A stretch of DNA of 64,000 nucleotides from an uncultured Collinsella sp. (GCA_900543605.1 UQSK01000001.1:62001-126000); one strand, 5' to 3'; positions 1-9,369 are shown, counted from the stretch's first letter. The notes: generated from the letters alone by a model not told the origin. Numbers and translations are program-made.

Positions 1-1558
1 CTTCCTTGTTCAGAACTTCGGCGCCCTCACCGCTCAGTGCGGAGGTCTCCGGCACAAAGATCAGGCCGCCCAGCGCAACGACCAACACGACAGCGCAGGC
101 TGCGCAGGCAGGGACGTGCGCGCGTGCCCAGTTGGCGGGCGTGGTGGCGCCATCGCGGAATTCGGCGACGGTGCGCCCAAAGGCGCCCTTCCTAAACGGA
201 GTCTCGATAAAGCGATATGAGCATTCGGCCACGGCGACCACCAGCAGCACCTGCAAAATGTACTGCCACCAGGGTGTATCGTTGATGTTGGCGACCGGGT
301 TCATGAGCAACAGCAGCGGATAGTGCCACAGGTAGATGCTGTACGAGCGCTTGCCAACCCACACGAGCGGCTCGGCGGACAGCGCGCGGGCAACCATTCC
401 CTGGGGCTGCACGCAGGCGGCAATGACCATGAGCGTGAGGATCGAGCACAGCAGCGTGCCGCCGCGATACTGGAACGCGGTGTAGCCGTTGGTGAGCGCG
501 ACCATGGCAGCAAGACCAACCAGACCCACGACGCCCAGCACATCGATGGATGCGGGCGAGGACCAAAAGCGCACGAGGGCGCTCGGCTGTGCCGGGGCGG
601 TCTCGGCTGCTTCGTCGGCCTTCTCGCCAGGCTTGCCCTCGGCGTTCTTGCCGTGCTTGGCGGCGCCAGCCAGGCGATTGAACCCCAAACGATGAGCGAG
701 ACGCACCGGCGCCAGGTCGCGATCGGGGATAAAGGCCATCCAGGCGCCCAGCAGCAGCGAGAACACGCGGGTGTCGGTGCCGTAGTACACGCGGCTGGGG
801 TCGGCGGCGGGGTTGTAAAGCACCATCATGGCAAGGGCGGATACCGCGGCGAGGCCCAGAACCACGCGGCGCGTGTTGGGCTTGCTCACATGCATGGATA
901 CCATGGCAAACAGCAGTGGCGGCCAAATCAGGTAGAACTGTTCCTCGATGGCAAGCGACCAAAAGTGCGTGAGCGGCGAGGGGTCGCCCAGAGCATTGAA
1001 GTACGAGACGTTTTGGGCAATCTGCCACCAGTTGTTGAAGAACAGCAGCGACGGCAGGATGTCGGGGCGCATCTTGGTGAGCATCACGTGGTTAAAGATA
1101 GTGCACAGCGCGCAGGTTACAAACACTACCGTTACCACGGCGGGGACCAGGCGACGGATGCGGCGAATCCAGAAGCTCTTGAGGTCGATGCGTCCGGTCT
1201 TAGCGACTTCGTTGAGTAGCAGGCGCGTGATCAGATAGCCCGAAAGCACAAAGAAGATCGTGACGCCGAGCAGGCCGCCCTGAGCCCACGTGAGGTTAAG
1301 GTGATAGAGCACCACCGCGACGACGGCAAGCGTACGCAGACCGTCGAGTGCAGGGATGTAGCGGGACTTGGGGCGAGCAGACGTTTGCTCCGCGGCGGGA
1401 GTGTTGGCGCGGCCCGCGTTGTTGGCAGAAGCGCGATGGGGGCTCGCGGTGCGTCGCGGTTCGTTGGCACGGCGTTCGCCCTTCACGCGTTCGTGCGGCG
1501 CCGGCTCGTTGCCCGTGCGGCGTCGACCGCGCGAGCCCGATTGCGAGAGTTGTTCCAT
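1..1558 (-). CDS. Acyltransferase family 3 (OafA/YrhL-like) membrane protein, 3' end cut by window
   Basis: Read on the minus strand from ATG at 1558 the frame stays open to base 1, so the C-terminus lies outside the window. The N-terminus is a polar, Arg/Pro/Ala-rich cytoplasmic tail of about 65 residues. It is followed by the hallmark acyltransferase-3 start (RYIPALDGLRTLAVVAVVLY, then GVTIFFVLSGYLIT), an Arg-rich loop (RRIRRLVPAVV) and FWSLAIEEQFYLIWP. Further hydrophobic segments follow up to base 1. Members of this family move acyl groups onto cell-envelope sugars and are multi-pass inner-membrane proteins; the acceptor here cannot be told. The upstream Shine-Dalgarno is weak, so the start is moderately certain. 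It is divergent from the nucleoside-salvage pair. Confidence 0.88.
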   Translation of the reverse strand, partial: MEQLSQSGSRGRRRTGNEPAPHERVKGERRANEPRRTASPHRASANNAGRANTPAAEQTSARPKSRYIPALDGLRTLAVVAVVLYHLNLTWAQGGLLGVTIFFVLSGYLITRLLLNEVAKTGRIDLKSFWIRRIRRLVPAVVTVVFVTCALCTIFNHVMLTKMRPDILPSLLFFNNWWQIAQNVSYFNALGDPSPLTHFWSLAIEEQFYLIWPPLLFAMVSMHVSKPNTRRVVLGLAAVSALAMMVLYNPAADPSRVYYGTDTRVFSLLLGAWMAFIPDRDLAPVRLAHRLGFNRLAGAAKHGKNAEGKPGEKADEAAETAPAQPSALVRFWSSPASIDVLGVVGLVGLAAMVALTNGYTAFQYRGGTLLCSILTLMVIAACVQPQGMVARALSAEPLVWVGKRSYSIYLWHYPLLLLMNPVANINDTPWWQYILQVLLVVAVAECSYRFIETPFRKGAFGRTVAEFRDGATTPANWARAHVPACAACAVVLVVALGGLIFVPETSALSGEGAEVLNKE

Positions 1559-1745
1559 AAAACATCATCCAATGACGAGAATAATCAGCACGCCTTCATT
1601 GTAGCTGCCTGCTCCTGTGAATGCTTGCTGCTGGCGCAAGCTCAAGCGCGCGTCCACATCAAAGTGAACTAAAGTTATAGGGGGTGCGAGAGTGCACGAT
1701 CGACGGTTGGCGGTGGGCATAAGGCCCGCAGATGAGGAGGTTTCC

Positions 1746-2708
1746 ATGGCAGATCGCGGCATCGTTGCGGTGTTCGGCAGCATGAACATGGACCTTTCGG
1801 TGGCGTGCGAGCGCATACCGCGTGCGGGCGAGACCGTCGGCGGCAGCGGGTTTATCACCAACGCCGGCGGCAAGGGCGCCAATCAGGCTGTAGCTGCCGC
1901 GCGTATGGGCACGTGCACGCACATGATCGGCGCGGTCGGTCGCGACGCGTTCGGCGCGTCGCTCGTGGTGGGGCTCCAAGACGCCGGCGTGGACTGTGAC
2001 TTTGTAGTGCATCGCGATGACGTGGAGACGGGAACGGCGACCATCATTCGCTGCGAGGGCGACAACCGCATCATACTGTCACCGGGCGCCAACCATGCGC
2101 TTGCGGGCGCGGACGTTGCCTGCGCGTTGAGGCGTCTGGTGGCCCATGAGCTCGACGGCAACGCCAGCGAGATTGCCCCGGCTGCCGGAAGCGTCTTTAT
2201 CGCCCAGGGTGAATGTGACCTTGCAGCGACGGCCGATGCGCTTGTTTGCGCTCACGAGCTGGGGTTCTATACGGTCTTTAATCCAGCGCCTGCTTGTGAG
2301 TTGCCTGCGGAGGTCTGGTCTGCGGTCGACTTGGTCTGCCCCAACGAGACCGAGTGCCAGGTGCTGACGGGTATCCTGCCCAAGGACGATGAGAGCTGCG
2401 TCGCCGCGCTCAAAGCCCTGCTTGCCAAGGGCGCCGGCGCCGCGGTCATCACGCTGGGCGGTGCCGGCTCGGTTACGCTCGGCGATGGCGGTGAGCTGCT
2501 GCGCATGCCGGCACTTTCGAGTACGGTAGTCGATACCACGGCCGCCGGCGATACGTTTATCGGCGCGTTGGCGGCGGCTCGACTAGAGGGCTTGTCACTC
2601 TTGGAGTGCATGGCCGCGGGTGCTCGCGCCTCTGCAGTGACGGTGTCGCGCCTGGGCGCTCAGCAATCGATTCCCACGCGCGCCGAAGTTGAACATTGGT
2701 TTGGTTAA
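1746..2708 (+). CDS. rbsK: Ribokinase (PfkB family)
   Basis: 320 residues, normal for ribokinase, which phosphorylates D-ribose to ribose-5-phosphate with ATP. The N-terminal PfkB signature (FGSMNMDLSV, then GGKGANQAVAAARMG) and the C-terminal catalytic signature (DTTAAGDTFIGALAA, with the catalytic Asp in AAGD) are both visible. An in-frame extension to 1692 is possible, but ATG 1746 is preceded by GAGGAGG at the right spacing and begins directly before the conserved core. It lies 30 bp upstream of a nucleoside hydrolase on the same strand. The pair makes sense as nucleoside salvage: the hydrolase frees ribose and the kinase traps it. Confidence 0.93.
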   Translation: MADRGIVAVFGSMNMDLSVACERIPRAGETVGGSGFITNAGGKGANQAVAAARMGTCTHMIGAVGRDAFGASLVVGLQDAGVDCDFVVHRDDVETGTATIIRCEGDNRIILSPGANHALAGADVACALRRLVAHELDGNASEIAPAAGSVFIAQGECDLAATADALVCAHELGFYTVFNPAPACELPAEVWSAVDLVCPNETECQVLTGILPKDDESCVAALKALLAKGAGAAVITLGGAGSVTLGDGGELLRMPALSSTVVDTTAAGDTFIGALAAARLEGLSLLECMAAGARASAVTVSRLGAQQSIPTRAEVEHWFG

Positions 2709-2738
2709 ACGATAAAGACGGAGAAGCGGAGTAGAACA

Positions 2739-3713
2739 ATGGCAATCAAGAAGCTGATCCTTGATCTGGATATGGGTGTGGACGATGCGATGGCGCTGGC
2801 CTATGCCATCGCGAGCCCCGAGGTGGAGCTCGTGGGCATCACCACGTGCTTTGGCAACGTGCGCGTCGAGCAATCGGCGCACAACTGCCTGGCGGTGCTC
2901 GATCTGCTGGGTCGCCCCGAGGTTCCGGTGTACCTGGGTGCCGACCGTCCTCTGCAGGCGACTGAGCCCTATACGCCGCCGGCGTCCACCGCGCTCATTC
3001 ACGGCAAGAACGGCATCGGCGGCGCGAGCGTGCCCGCGTCGCCCTACGAGCCGGTGGGGGCGACCTCGGCCGACGGCAACGCTGCGGTCGATTATCTGAT
3101 CGATGCCGCGCGCACCTATGGTCCCGATCTGGTCTACGTAGCGACTGGCCCGCTCTCCAACCTGGCGCTCGCCCTGGAGCGCGATGCGGCGGCGATGATG
3201 TCCATCGGCCGCGTGGTCGTGATGGGCGGCGCCCTTACCGTGCCCGGTAACGTGAGCGCGGGCGCCGAGGCCAATATGGCGAGCGACCCCGAGGCGGCCG
3301 ACGCGGTGCTGCGCTCGGGCCGTAAGCTCACCATGGTGGGTCTGGACGTGACGCATCGCGTGGTGCTCACGCGTCGCGACATTGCCGGCTGGACGGGTTC
3401 GGGCACCATGGCCGGTTGCGCGTTTGCGAGCATGGTGGAGCACTACATTGGCTCGTACGAGATGAACGCACCCTACCTGGGTGGTTGTGCGCTGCACGAT
3501 CCGCTGGCCGTTGCCGTGGCGATCGACCCCACGCTCGTAGGTGCGCTCGGCTGCAACCTGCGTGTTGATCTGCTGGGCGAGTACCGCGGTCGCACCATCT
3601 GCGATGAGCGCCGCCTGTCCGATCCGGACAAGAGCGCGCTTGTGGCACTGACCGTGGATGCTCCGCGCTTCCTTTTTGAGTTCAAGGCACGCATGGCCCG
3701 CGTCCTGGGCTAA
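2739..3713 (+). CDS. Inosine-uridine type nucleoside hydrolase
   Basis: 324 residues. It hydrolyses the N-glycosidic bond of ribonucleosides to give a free base and ribose. The N-terminal Ca-binding signature is present as LDLDMGVDDAMAL (normally DxDxGxDDA, with the second position changed to Leu-Asp spacing typical of relatives), followed by the ITTCFGNV strand and the VATGPLSNLALAL motif near residue 140. A C-terminal HDPLAVAVAID segment contains the His-Asp pair found in this family. Substrate preference (RihA, B or C type) cannot be decided. It forms an operon with rbsK upstream. Confidence 0.9.
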   Translation: MAIKKLILDLDMGVDDAMALAYAIASPEVELVGITTCFGNVRVEQSAHNCLAVLDLLGRPEVPVYLGADRPLQATEPYTPPASTALIHGKNGIGGASVPASPYEPVGATSADGNAAVDYLIDAARTYGPDLVYVATGPLSNLALALERDAAAMMSIGRVVVMGGALTVPGNVSAGAEANMASDPEAADAVLRSGRKLTMVGLDVTHRVVLTRRDIAGWTGSGTMAGCAFASMVEHYIGSYEMNAPYLGGCALHDPLAVAVAIDPTLVGALGCNLRVDLLGEYRGRTICDERRLSDPDKSALVALTVDAPRFLFEFKARMARVLG

Positions 3714-3724
3714 GTTGTCTTTTT

Positions 3725-3790
3725 GGGACGGGGCTTTTTGACTGGTATGATTGGTGTGACCATTCGAACCAGCTAAAAGAGCCCCGTCCC
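3725..3790. repeat. Palindromic repeat, family D (copy 1)
   Basis: GGGACGGGGCT near 3725 is complementary to AGCCCCGTCCC ending at 3790, with an inner ACTGG/CCAG pair. The right half, including the following AATTTGACT, recurs at 49361-49388. It sits between the nucleoside hydrolase and luxS and may end transcription of the former, although the T run lies inside the hairpin rather than after it. Confidence 0.7.
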
Positions 3791-3815
3791 AATTTGACTA
3801 TCGAGAGGATCTGCC

Positions 3816-4304
3816 ATGGAGCGCATCGCGAGCTTTTCCGTTGATCATCTGCTGCTTGAGCCCGGCGTGTATGTGAGCCGCATCGACCGCGATCCGGCGA
3901 CCGGTGCCGCCGTCACCACGTTTGACCTGCGCCTGACCACGCCCAACAAGGAGCCGGTCATGAACACGGCCGAGTGCCACACCATCGAGCACCTGGGTGC
4001 GACGTTCCTTCGCAATCATGCCGAGTGGTCGAGCCGCATTGTCTACTTTGGCCCCATGGGCTGCCGCACGGGCTTTTACCTCGTCGTTTTTGGCGAGGTG
4101 ACGAGTGAGGAAATCCTGCCGCTCGTGCGCGAACTGTTCGAGTTTGTCGCCGACTTTGAGGGCGATGTCCCCGGTGCCGCTCCCGAGGAGTGCGGTAACT
4201 ACCTGGACCAGAACCTTCCCATGGCTAACTGGCTCGCGCGCCGTTACCTCGACCGCGACCTGGCCGATATCGACGAGAAGCACCTGCGCTATCAGCAGGC
4301 GTAA
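3816..4304 (+). CDS. luxS: S-ribosylhomocysteine lyase LuxS
   Basis: 162 residues, the usual LuxS length. It cleaves S-ribosylhomocysteine to homocysteine and DPD, the precursor of autoinducer-2, in the activated methyl cycle. The metal-site motif HTIEH is at residues 55-59 and the third ligand is Cys126 in the ECGNY segment; FGPMGCRTGFYL carries the catalytic Cys. A Shine-Dalgarno (GAGAGGA) precedes the ATG. It is probably monocistronic, between a palindromic repeat and a strong terminator. Confidence 0.97.
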   Translation: MERIASFSVDHLLLEPGVYVSRIDRDPATGAAVTTFDLRLTTPNKEPVMNTAECHTIEHLGATFLRNHAEWSSRIVYFGPMGCRTGFYLVVFGEVTSEEILPLVRELFEFVADFEGDVPGAAPEECGNYLDQNLPMANWLARRYLDRDLADIDEKHLRYQQA

Positions 4305-4332
4305 GGGCTTTATCGCCCAAAACGCGCGCATT

Positions 4333-4365
4333 GGGCGCCCTCGCTTATGCGGGGGCGCCTTTTTG
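4333..4365 (+). terminator. Rho-independent terminator of luxS
   Basis: GGCGCCC pairs with GGGGCGCC across a short loop and is followed by TTTTTG, 30 bp after the luxS stop codon. Confidence 0.85.
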
Positions 4366-4448
4366 TTGATTGGTCGGGACGAGCGTTCAAAATCGCTCAT
4401 GTTTGTTCTAGAATGTTCGTATAGTCACATTTGCGAACAGGAGTGAAC

Positions 4449-5093
4449 ATGCATATCTACTCTGTCAACGATCCCGAGTTCAAATCCTATGGCAACGTTT
4501 GGGATGACGTTCCGTCCGAGCTCACGTCGCCCGTGCTCGAGGCGCTCTCTGCCACGCCCATTCCCGAGGGCAGCAAGTACGTAGCAAGTGCGCCCGAGCT
4601 CGAGGGCGTCATGGATGCCGATAAGCTGGGCTTTCTCATGTTTGGCGGTCGTCCCTTCCAGCTCGGCTGGTGCAACGGCCACAACACGCGTCTCAACTGC
4701 CTGGAGTATCACCGCGCCAGCGAATTCAACCTGGGCGCTCGCGACTTTATCCTGCTTGTGGCGCATCGCTGGGAGATCGAGGACGGCAAGCTCGATACCG
4801 CGTACGTCAAGGCGTTTCGCGTGCCGGCGGGTACGGTTGTCGAGGTTTTCAACACCACGCTCCACTACACGCCATGCATGGTCGACGACGGCGGCTTCCA
4901 GGTGATGGTGGCGCTGCCCGCTGGCACCAATGGTCCGCGCCCCGAGGCCGCAGCCGACATGCCTACCACCGGTGACAGCTACTGCTACTGGAAGGCCGAC
5001 AAGTGGGTTCTCTGCCATGCTGACAGCCCCAAGGCTGCCGAAGGCGGCTACGTAGGCCTCATCGGCAAAAACCTCGACATCACCGTGGACTAG
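4449..5093 (+). CDS. DUF4867 family protein
   Basis: 214 residues from ATG 4449, chosen because CAGGAG lies 7-8 bases upstream; the longer TTG start at 4431 would overlap this site. The sequence resembles DUF4867 proteins, a cupin-like family linked in other bacteria to sugar metabolism; this is recognition by pattern (YVASAPELEG, FGGRPFQLGWCNGHN, HYTPCMVDDGGFQVMVALP) rather than by a catalytic motif. No signal peptide or membrane segment is seen. Its function is unknown. It stands alone, followed at once by a palindromic repeat. Confidence 0.75.
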   Translation: MHIYSVNDPEFKSYGNVWDDVPSELTSPVLEALSATPIPEGSKYVASAPELEGVMDADKLGFLMFGGRPFQLGWCNGHNTRLNCLEYHRASEFNLGARDFILLVAHRWEIEDGKLDTAYVKAFRVPAGTVVEVFNTTLHYTPCMVDDGGFQVMVALPAGTNGPRPEAAADMPTTGDSYCYWKADKWVLCHADSPKAAEGGYVGLIGKNLDITVD

Positions 5094-5100
5094 CGCATCG

Positions 5101-5146
5101 CCCCAAACCACCACAAAGGTGCCTGTCCCCTTTGCGGTGGTTTGGG
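5101..5146. repeat. Palindromic repeat, family C (copy 1)
   Basis: CCCCAAACCACCACAAAGG pairs with CCTTTGCGGTGGTTTGGGG over a TGCCTGTCC loop, 19-bp arms with one G:T pair. The core ACCACCACAAAGG...CCTTTGTGGTGGT recurs at 17141-17176 (shorter), 44252-44289, 45118-45156 and 45925-45962. Confidence 0.85.
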
Positions 5147-5346
5147 GCGGGCGGATATCGGGAAGTGCCAGACGGGGGAGGCTGCCGGGCGCCTTGCCGT
5201 CTGCGGATTTTGGGACATGCGGCCCGCTTTTTCGACCCATCTGTCGGTACACTAAAAGCACTATGGGTACCCGCGAGCGACATACTGGCCATGCGGCCGC
5301 CCGATCCGCACCCGTGGCGGATCCCAGGGGTGGCAGGCTTTTCGCC

Positions 5347-7146
5347 ATGCCGCGATTCCTTGTTGGCATAACACATCAGGTGTACCGTCACCGCGTCTTC
5401 GCTATCGCCGGCGCCATCACCGCGCTGTTCCTCATGCTTTTGGCAGTCTTGCCGGCGCTGTTCGCCTTCGAACCCAAACTTTCTAACGCCGTGCCTGCCT
5501 ATAGCGAGGTGTCCAAAGAGGTCGTGGATGCGCTCGTCCATTCGAGCTCTCTCCCGTTGCTTGTCGCCGCAATTGTATTTTCGATTTGGGGCGTATCGGT
5601 CTATCTGCGCTGTTTGGACTACGTGTTGCGCCGCCGCCTTGTTGCCATCGCCACCATCTGCGCCCTGTGGATGATCGAAGTCATTCTCAAGTACAAGTCG
5701 TTCACGCCGTTCTATGCCACCGTGCTGTGGTACCTGTACTACGTGCCCATGACGCTCATTCCGCTGCTCTACCAGTTGTGTGGTCTGCGCCTTGCAGGCC
5801 TGGAACAACACCGCCTGGGTCGCCGCTACTGCGCTGCGCTGTGGATTGTGGCCATCCTGCTTATCGGATTTGTGCTCACCAACGATTTTCACCAGCAGGT
5901 CTTTCGCTTTGACCGCACAAGCGACACCTGGAGCAACGATTACACGTACGGCTGGGGTTATTTCGCCGTCCTCGTGTGGACGGCCTTTGACTTCGTGGCC
6001 TTTTTTATCCTGGTTGGTCGGTCCTCATCCTTTCGCATCCAGCGTTTCTCGGGCACGGCGGCGCTCGTACTGCTGGGTGGCGCATTCTTTGCCATTTCGT
6101 ATGCGTTGCGCGTGCCCTGGGCATGGAGGCTCAACTTTTCGCTCGTCTATTGCGTCCTGTGCGTGGTGGCGATGGAAATCTGTCTCGATTGCGGTGTCAT
6201 TCCGTCGTATCACGACATCGCCGGCATCTTCGACACCTTGCCGCTCGACCTTAAAGTTCTAACGCGCGATCTGCAGGAAGTCTATGCCACGCCGGTGTCA
6301 AAGCCAATGCCGGTAGGCGTGCGCGAGGAGTTGCGGACCCAGGAGCACGGCCGTGCCCATGCCTTTGCCGTGGCGTCCGATCCCGATGTCATGTATCGCA
6401 CCTTTCCGCTGCTGGGTGGATCGGCGCTGCTTGCCCAAGACGTGTCGGAGCTCAACGAGCTTAACCGTGAACTGGCACATCGTCGCATGGAGCTGCAGCG
6501 TCAAAACGAGCTGCTCGCCGCCGACTACGACCTTAAGACGCATTTGGCAGATCAAGAGGCCGAGACCTTGCTGGTCCAAGACGTGGACCAAGCGCTTGCC
6601 CGCGCGCTCGAAGGGATGTACGACTTGCTGAGCTCGCTGCCGCCGTTGACCGACGAAGCGTCTTCGCACGAGCGTTACCGCATGCTGCAGCGCGCCAAGA
6701 TGCTCGTCGCCTATTGCAAGCGCAAGGGGTCGCTCACGTTGGCACAGCACGGGGAGAGCGGTTTTGATCGCGACCGCATTCAGCTCATTGCCAACGAACT
6801 CGCAAGCGACCTGCGCACCATCGATATCGATTGCGCCTCGATTATCGCCATACGGCGCCCGTTGCACGCCAGTACGGTAAGCGCCCTGTACGACTGCGTG
6901 TACGACTTTGCGTTTTTTGCCTACACCACCGACCATCCGGCGCTTATGTATCACTTGGGCGACCATGACCGATGCAGTGTCGAGCTGCGTGCCACGCTTT
7001 TTTCCAACGATGATGAAGATCTTTCGCAGACGCCCGCTGCGCAAGAGCTCGAAAGCGCTCTGCAAGGGCGCAACGTGGCATACCGCTTTGAGGGCGAGCC
7101 CGGCCAGCTGCGCATGATCGTCTTGATGCCGAGGGCGGGTGAGTGA
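5347..7146 (+). CDS. Multi-pass membrane sensor with degenerate kinase-like C-terminus
   Basis: About 600 residues from ATG 5347. The first 300 or so residues hold about seven to eight hydrophobic helices resembling the 7TM N-terminal module of some histidine kinases. A linker and a coiled-coil stretch follow (ELNELNRELAHRRMELQRQ). The C-terminal 200 residues are shaped like a dimerisation/ATPase region, but I see no phospho-acceptor HExxxP/HDxxGQ motif and no clear N, G1 or G2 boxes, so kinase activity is doubtful. An in-frame ATG at 5263 follows a TACACT box closely and is an alternative start. The gene overlaps the next, a typical NarL-type kinase, and the response regulator follows. Confidence 0.75.
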   Translation: MPRFLVGITHQVYRHRVFAIAGAITALFLMLLAVLPALFAFEPKLSNAVPAYSEVSKEVVDALVHSSSLPLLVAAIVFSIWGVSVYLRCLDYVLRRRLVAIATICALWMIEVILKYKSFTPFYATVLWYLYYVPMTLIPLLYQLCGLRLAGLEQHRLGRRYCAALWIVAILLIGFVLTNDFHQQVFRFDRTSDTWSNDYTYGWGYFAVLVWTAFDFVAFFILVGRSSSFRIQRFSGTAALVLLGGAFFAISYALRVPWAWRLNFSLVYCVLCVVAMEICLDCGVIPSYHDIAGIFDTLPLDLKVLTRDLQEVYATPVSKPMPVGVREELRTQEHGRAHAFAVASDPDVMYRTFPLLGGSALLAQDVSELNELNRELAHRRMELQRQNELLAADYDLKTHLADQEAETLLVQDVDQALARALEGMYDLLSSLPPLTDEASSHERYRMLQRAKMLVAYCKRKGSLTLAQHGESGFDRDRIQLIANELASDLRTIDIDCASIIAIRRPLHASTVSALYDCVYDFAFFAYTTDHPALMYHLGDHDRCSVELRATLFSNDDEDLSQTPAAQELESALQGRNVAYRFEGEPGQLRMIVLMPRAGE

Positions 7147-7148
7147 CG

Positions 7149-8642
7149 ATGCAGATTTCGCTCATCCTTCCCCAAATTGTTGCGCTCGATGTTGTCTTTG
7201 CCCTGGCTGCGTGTCTGCAGACGATCCACGTCCCGCTCATCGCATCGCGCCGCTCGTCCTATAACCGTAAGGTGATTTGCGCCTACGAGGCGAGCCTTGT
7301 GCTTCACCTAGTTATTTCGGCGCTCATCTTATTCGCGTCGTCTGGCTCGTATCTGGTGGCGTCGCTTGACGTTTGTGCCAGGGCAATGGGCGGAGCGCTT
7401 TGGATCAATGCCGCAATCTTTGCCTACGGCGTGGTGCTTATGGTGCACTATCGTCGCCCCGTCATGCTGGCCGAACTGTTGCTCGTTGTTGCCGTTACAC
7501 CGCCGGTGGTTTTTGCCATGGGCTCGGCGTGGACCGTTGTCCTTATCGCAGAGGGAGCGTTCTTCCTGTTCCGCTCCATTGCGGCGCTCTTGATGGATGT
7601 CCGCAACCGCCAGGAGGATATCACCGCGTTCTCGACGATCGAAACCATCAACGTGATTCCCGTGGGCATCCTGTATCTGGACCCGAGGGGCCGTCCGCTG
7701 CTCATGAACCGCTGCATGCGAAAAAACCTGGTGGAGCTTCATATGCCCACCGACCTAGGCGATATGAGCGGAACATGGAACGACCTGCGCAAACTCAGCA
7801 TGCAAATGCCCGAAAGCAGCCAGAACCGCGTGCGTATTAGCCTGGACCGCTTTGGTGAGGCGCGCGTTGTGGTCGAGGTTTCTCCCGCCGAGATTCGCTT
7901 GTTTGTGCACGATGACGTTATGGTTTCGGGCCGCCTCTTTGAACGCATTATCGGCCTGGATGTAACAGAGTATGCGCATGCTCATGATCGCCTGGCGCAA
8001 GCCAACCACCTGCTTGAGCTTGCGGGCCAAGAGCTCCAAGCCCAGATCGAAGAAGTCAAAAAAGTTGCTGACAATGCGGCCTATCTGCGTATGCGCGTTC
8101 GCGTGCACGACGTGATCGGGCAGCGTCTGTCCATCCTCCATCGTTATCTGGAGGAGGGGCGCCTGGATGACGAGTCACTCGAGCAGATCGACCCGCTGCT
8201 GCGCTCAATCGCTGCCGATCTGCGCAGCGGGGGCGACACCGAACCGGCAGAGCAACTGGGCGATATCGTCCATGCCTTTGGCCTGGTGAGCGTGCAGATC
8301 GATGTGGAGGGCGAGCTGCCAAGCGACGCACGTGTCGCCGCAGCCTTTCTGCAGATTATCCGCGAAGCCTCGACCAATGCCACCAAGCATGCACAGGCCC
8401 ATCAGGTCCATGTGCGCCTGCGGCAGGAGACGTCGGAAGACGGTGCTGTTGCGCGGATGACCGTTTCTAACGACGGCGCGCCTGCGCCCGTATCGTATCG
8501 CGAGGGAACGGGTATCCCAGGTATGAGGCATGTCGCACAGGATCTGGGCGGCAGCCTGGAAGTCCACACCGCCCCGCCCTTCACGCTTGCGGTGTCCATC
8601 CCGCTCGCCTCCAGCGCCACGGTCCAAAGGAGAAGTTCATGA
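7149..8642 (+). CDS. NarL-family sensor histidine kinase (HisKA_3/HATPase)
   Basis: About 497 residues. Five to six N-terminal membrane helices (residues 5-160) are followed by a PAS-like region, a coiled coil (AQANHLLELAGQELQAQIEE) and a HisKA_3 acceptor segment, RVHDVIGQRLSILHRYL, with the phosphorylated His in VHDVIGQRL. The ATPase region has IIREASTNATKHA (N box) and GTGIPGMRHV (G box). It should autophosphorylate and pass phosphate to the regulator encoded next. A GTG at 7143 overlaps the upstream stop codon and is an alternative start. The stop codon overlaps the ATG of the regulator (ATGA), so the three genes are translationally coupled. Confidence 0.88.
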   Translation: MQISLILPQIVALDVVFALAACLQTIHVPLIASRRSSYNRKVICAYEASLVLHLVISALILFASSGSYLVASLDVCARAMGGALWINAAIFAYGVVLMVHYRRPVMLAELLLVVAVTPPVVFAMGSAWTVVLIAEGAFFLFRSIAALLMDVRNRQEDITAFSTIETINVIPVGILYLDPRGRPLLMNRCMRKNLVELHMPTDLGDMSGTWNDLRKLSMQMPESSQNRVRISLDRFGEARVVVEVSPAEIRLFVHDDVMVSGRLFERIIGLDVTEYAHAHDRLAQANHLLELAGQELQAQIEEVKKVADNAAYLRMRVRVHDVIGQRLSILHRYLEEGRLDDESLEQIDPLLRSIAADLRSGGDTEPAEQLGDIVHAFGLVSVQIDVEGELPSDARVAAAFLQIIREASTNATKHAQAHQVHVRLRQETSEDGAVARMTVSNDGAPAPVSYREGTGIPGMRHVAQDLGGSLEVHTAPPFTLAVSIPLASSATVQRRSS

Positions 8643-9259
8643 TCCGCGTCCTTATAGTCGAAGACCAGGCCATCCTGCGTGAGAGCCTGGCGCGCTCCGT
8701 TGGCGACCAGCCCGACATGACGGTTGTTGCCGCGATCGCCGACGCCTCGGATGCCTTGGACGTTGTGCTTAAGGAGCGTCCGGACATGATACTGATGGAT
8801 GTGTGCACCGAGCACGATTCCAACGGTATCGTGGCGGCGGCGCGTATTAAAGAGGAGCTGCCCGAGTGCCGCGTCATTATCATGACGGGTATGCCCGAAA
8901 TCACCTTTGTGGACCAGGCGCGCGAGGCGGGCGTCGACAGCTTTGTGTACAAGAACGTCGGTATCGACGAGCTGTTCGCCGTGATGCGCTCCACGCTGGC
9001 GGGTTACTGCACGTTTCCCAAGCCGCCCGAGAGCATCTTCTCGGGCACGGCGGCCCTCGACGATGTCGAGTTGTCGATCTTGCGCCTTGCCTGCGAGGGT
9101 AAAAGCCGCCGCGAGATCGCGGCCGAGCTGTTTATGAGCGAGGGCACCATCAAACGCCGCATCTCGGAGATTCTCAATAAGACCGGCTACGACAACATCA
9201 TGCGCTTGGCCGTGCGCGCGGTAACGGAGGGCAGCATCGTTCCCAACATGGAGCGCTAG
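8639..9259 (+). CDS. NarL/FixJ-type response regulator
   Basis: 206 residues: receiver domain (residues 1-120) and LuxR-type DNA-binding helix-turn-helix (about 140-200). The acidic pocket VEDQ, the phospho-acceptor in MILMDV (about residue 52) and the conserved Thr and Lys (MTGMPE, VYKNVG) are all present. The HTH reads LACEGKSRREIAAELFMSEG. It is the output of the two upstream membrane sensors. Target genes are unknown; none is obvious nearby. Confidence 0.92.
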   Translation: MIRVLIVEDQAILRESLARSVGDQPDMTVVAAIADASDALDVVLKERPDMILMDVCTEHDSNGIVAAARIKEELPECRVIIMTGMPEITFVDQAREAGVDSFVYKNVGIDELFAVMRSTLAGYCTFPKPPESIFSGTAALDDVELSILRLACEGKSRREIAAELFMSEGTIKRRISEILNKTGYDNIMRLAVRAVTEGSIVPNMER

Positions 9260-9286
9260 CGCTCGTTACGCATCGGCATAAAGCGG

Positions 9287-9320
9287 CGGGGCCGCAGGAT
9301 CAACTCCTGCGGCCCCGTCT
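9287..9320. terminator. Hairpin between convergent genes
   Basis: CGGGGCCGCAGGA pairs perfectly with TCCTGCGGCCCCG over TCAAC. The following T run is short (TCT), so it is a probable but imperfect terminator for the regulator operon. Confidence 0.65.
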
Positions 9321-9369
9321 GGCATGTGCGCGGATATGTCCGCCAATCCGCGGCTATCGGTGTCTGCCG

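Noticed and set aside
1692..1746. Longer ribokinase start at 1692
   Set aside because: No ribosome site there, while GAGGAGG stands in front of ATG 1746 at the conserved N-terminus.
5263..5347. Leaderless start of the first sensor at ATG 5263 after a TACACT box
   Set aside because: The extra 28 residues are polar and not family-like; ATG 5347 begins just before the first membrane helix. Kept only as an alternative start.
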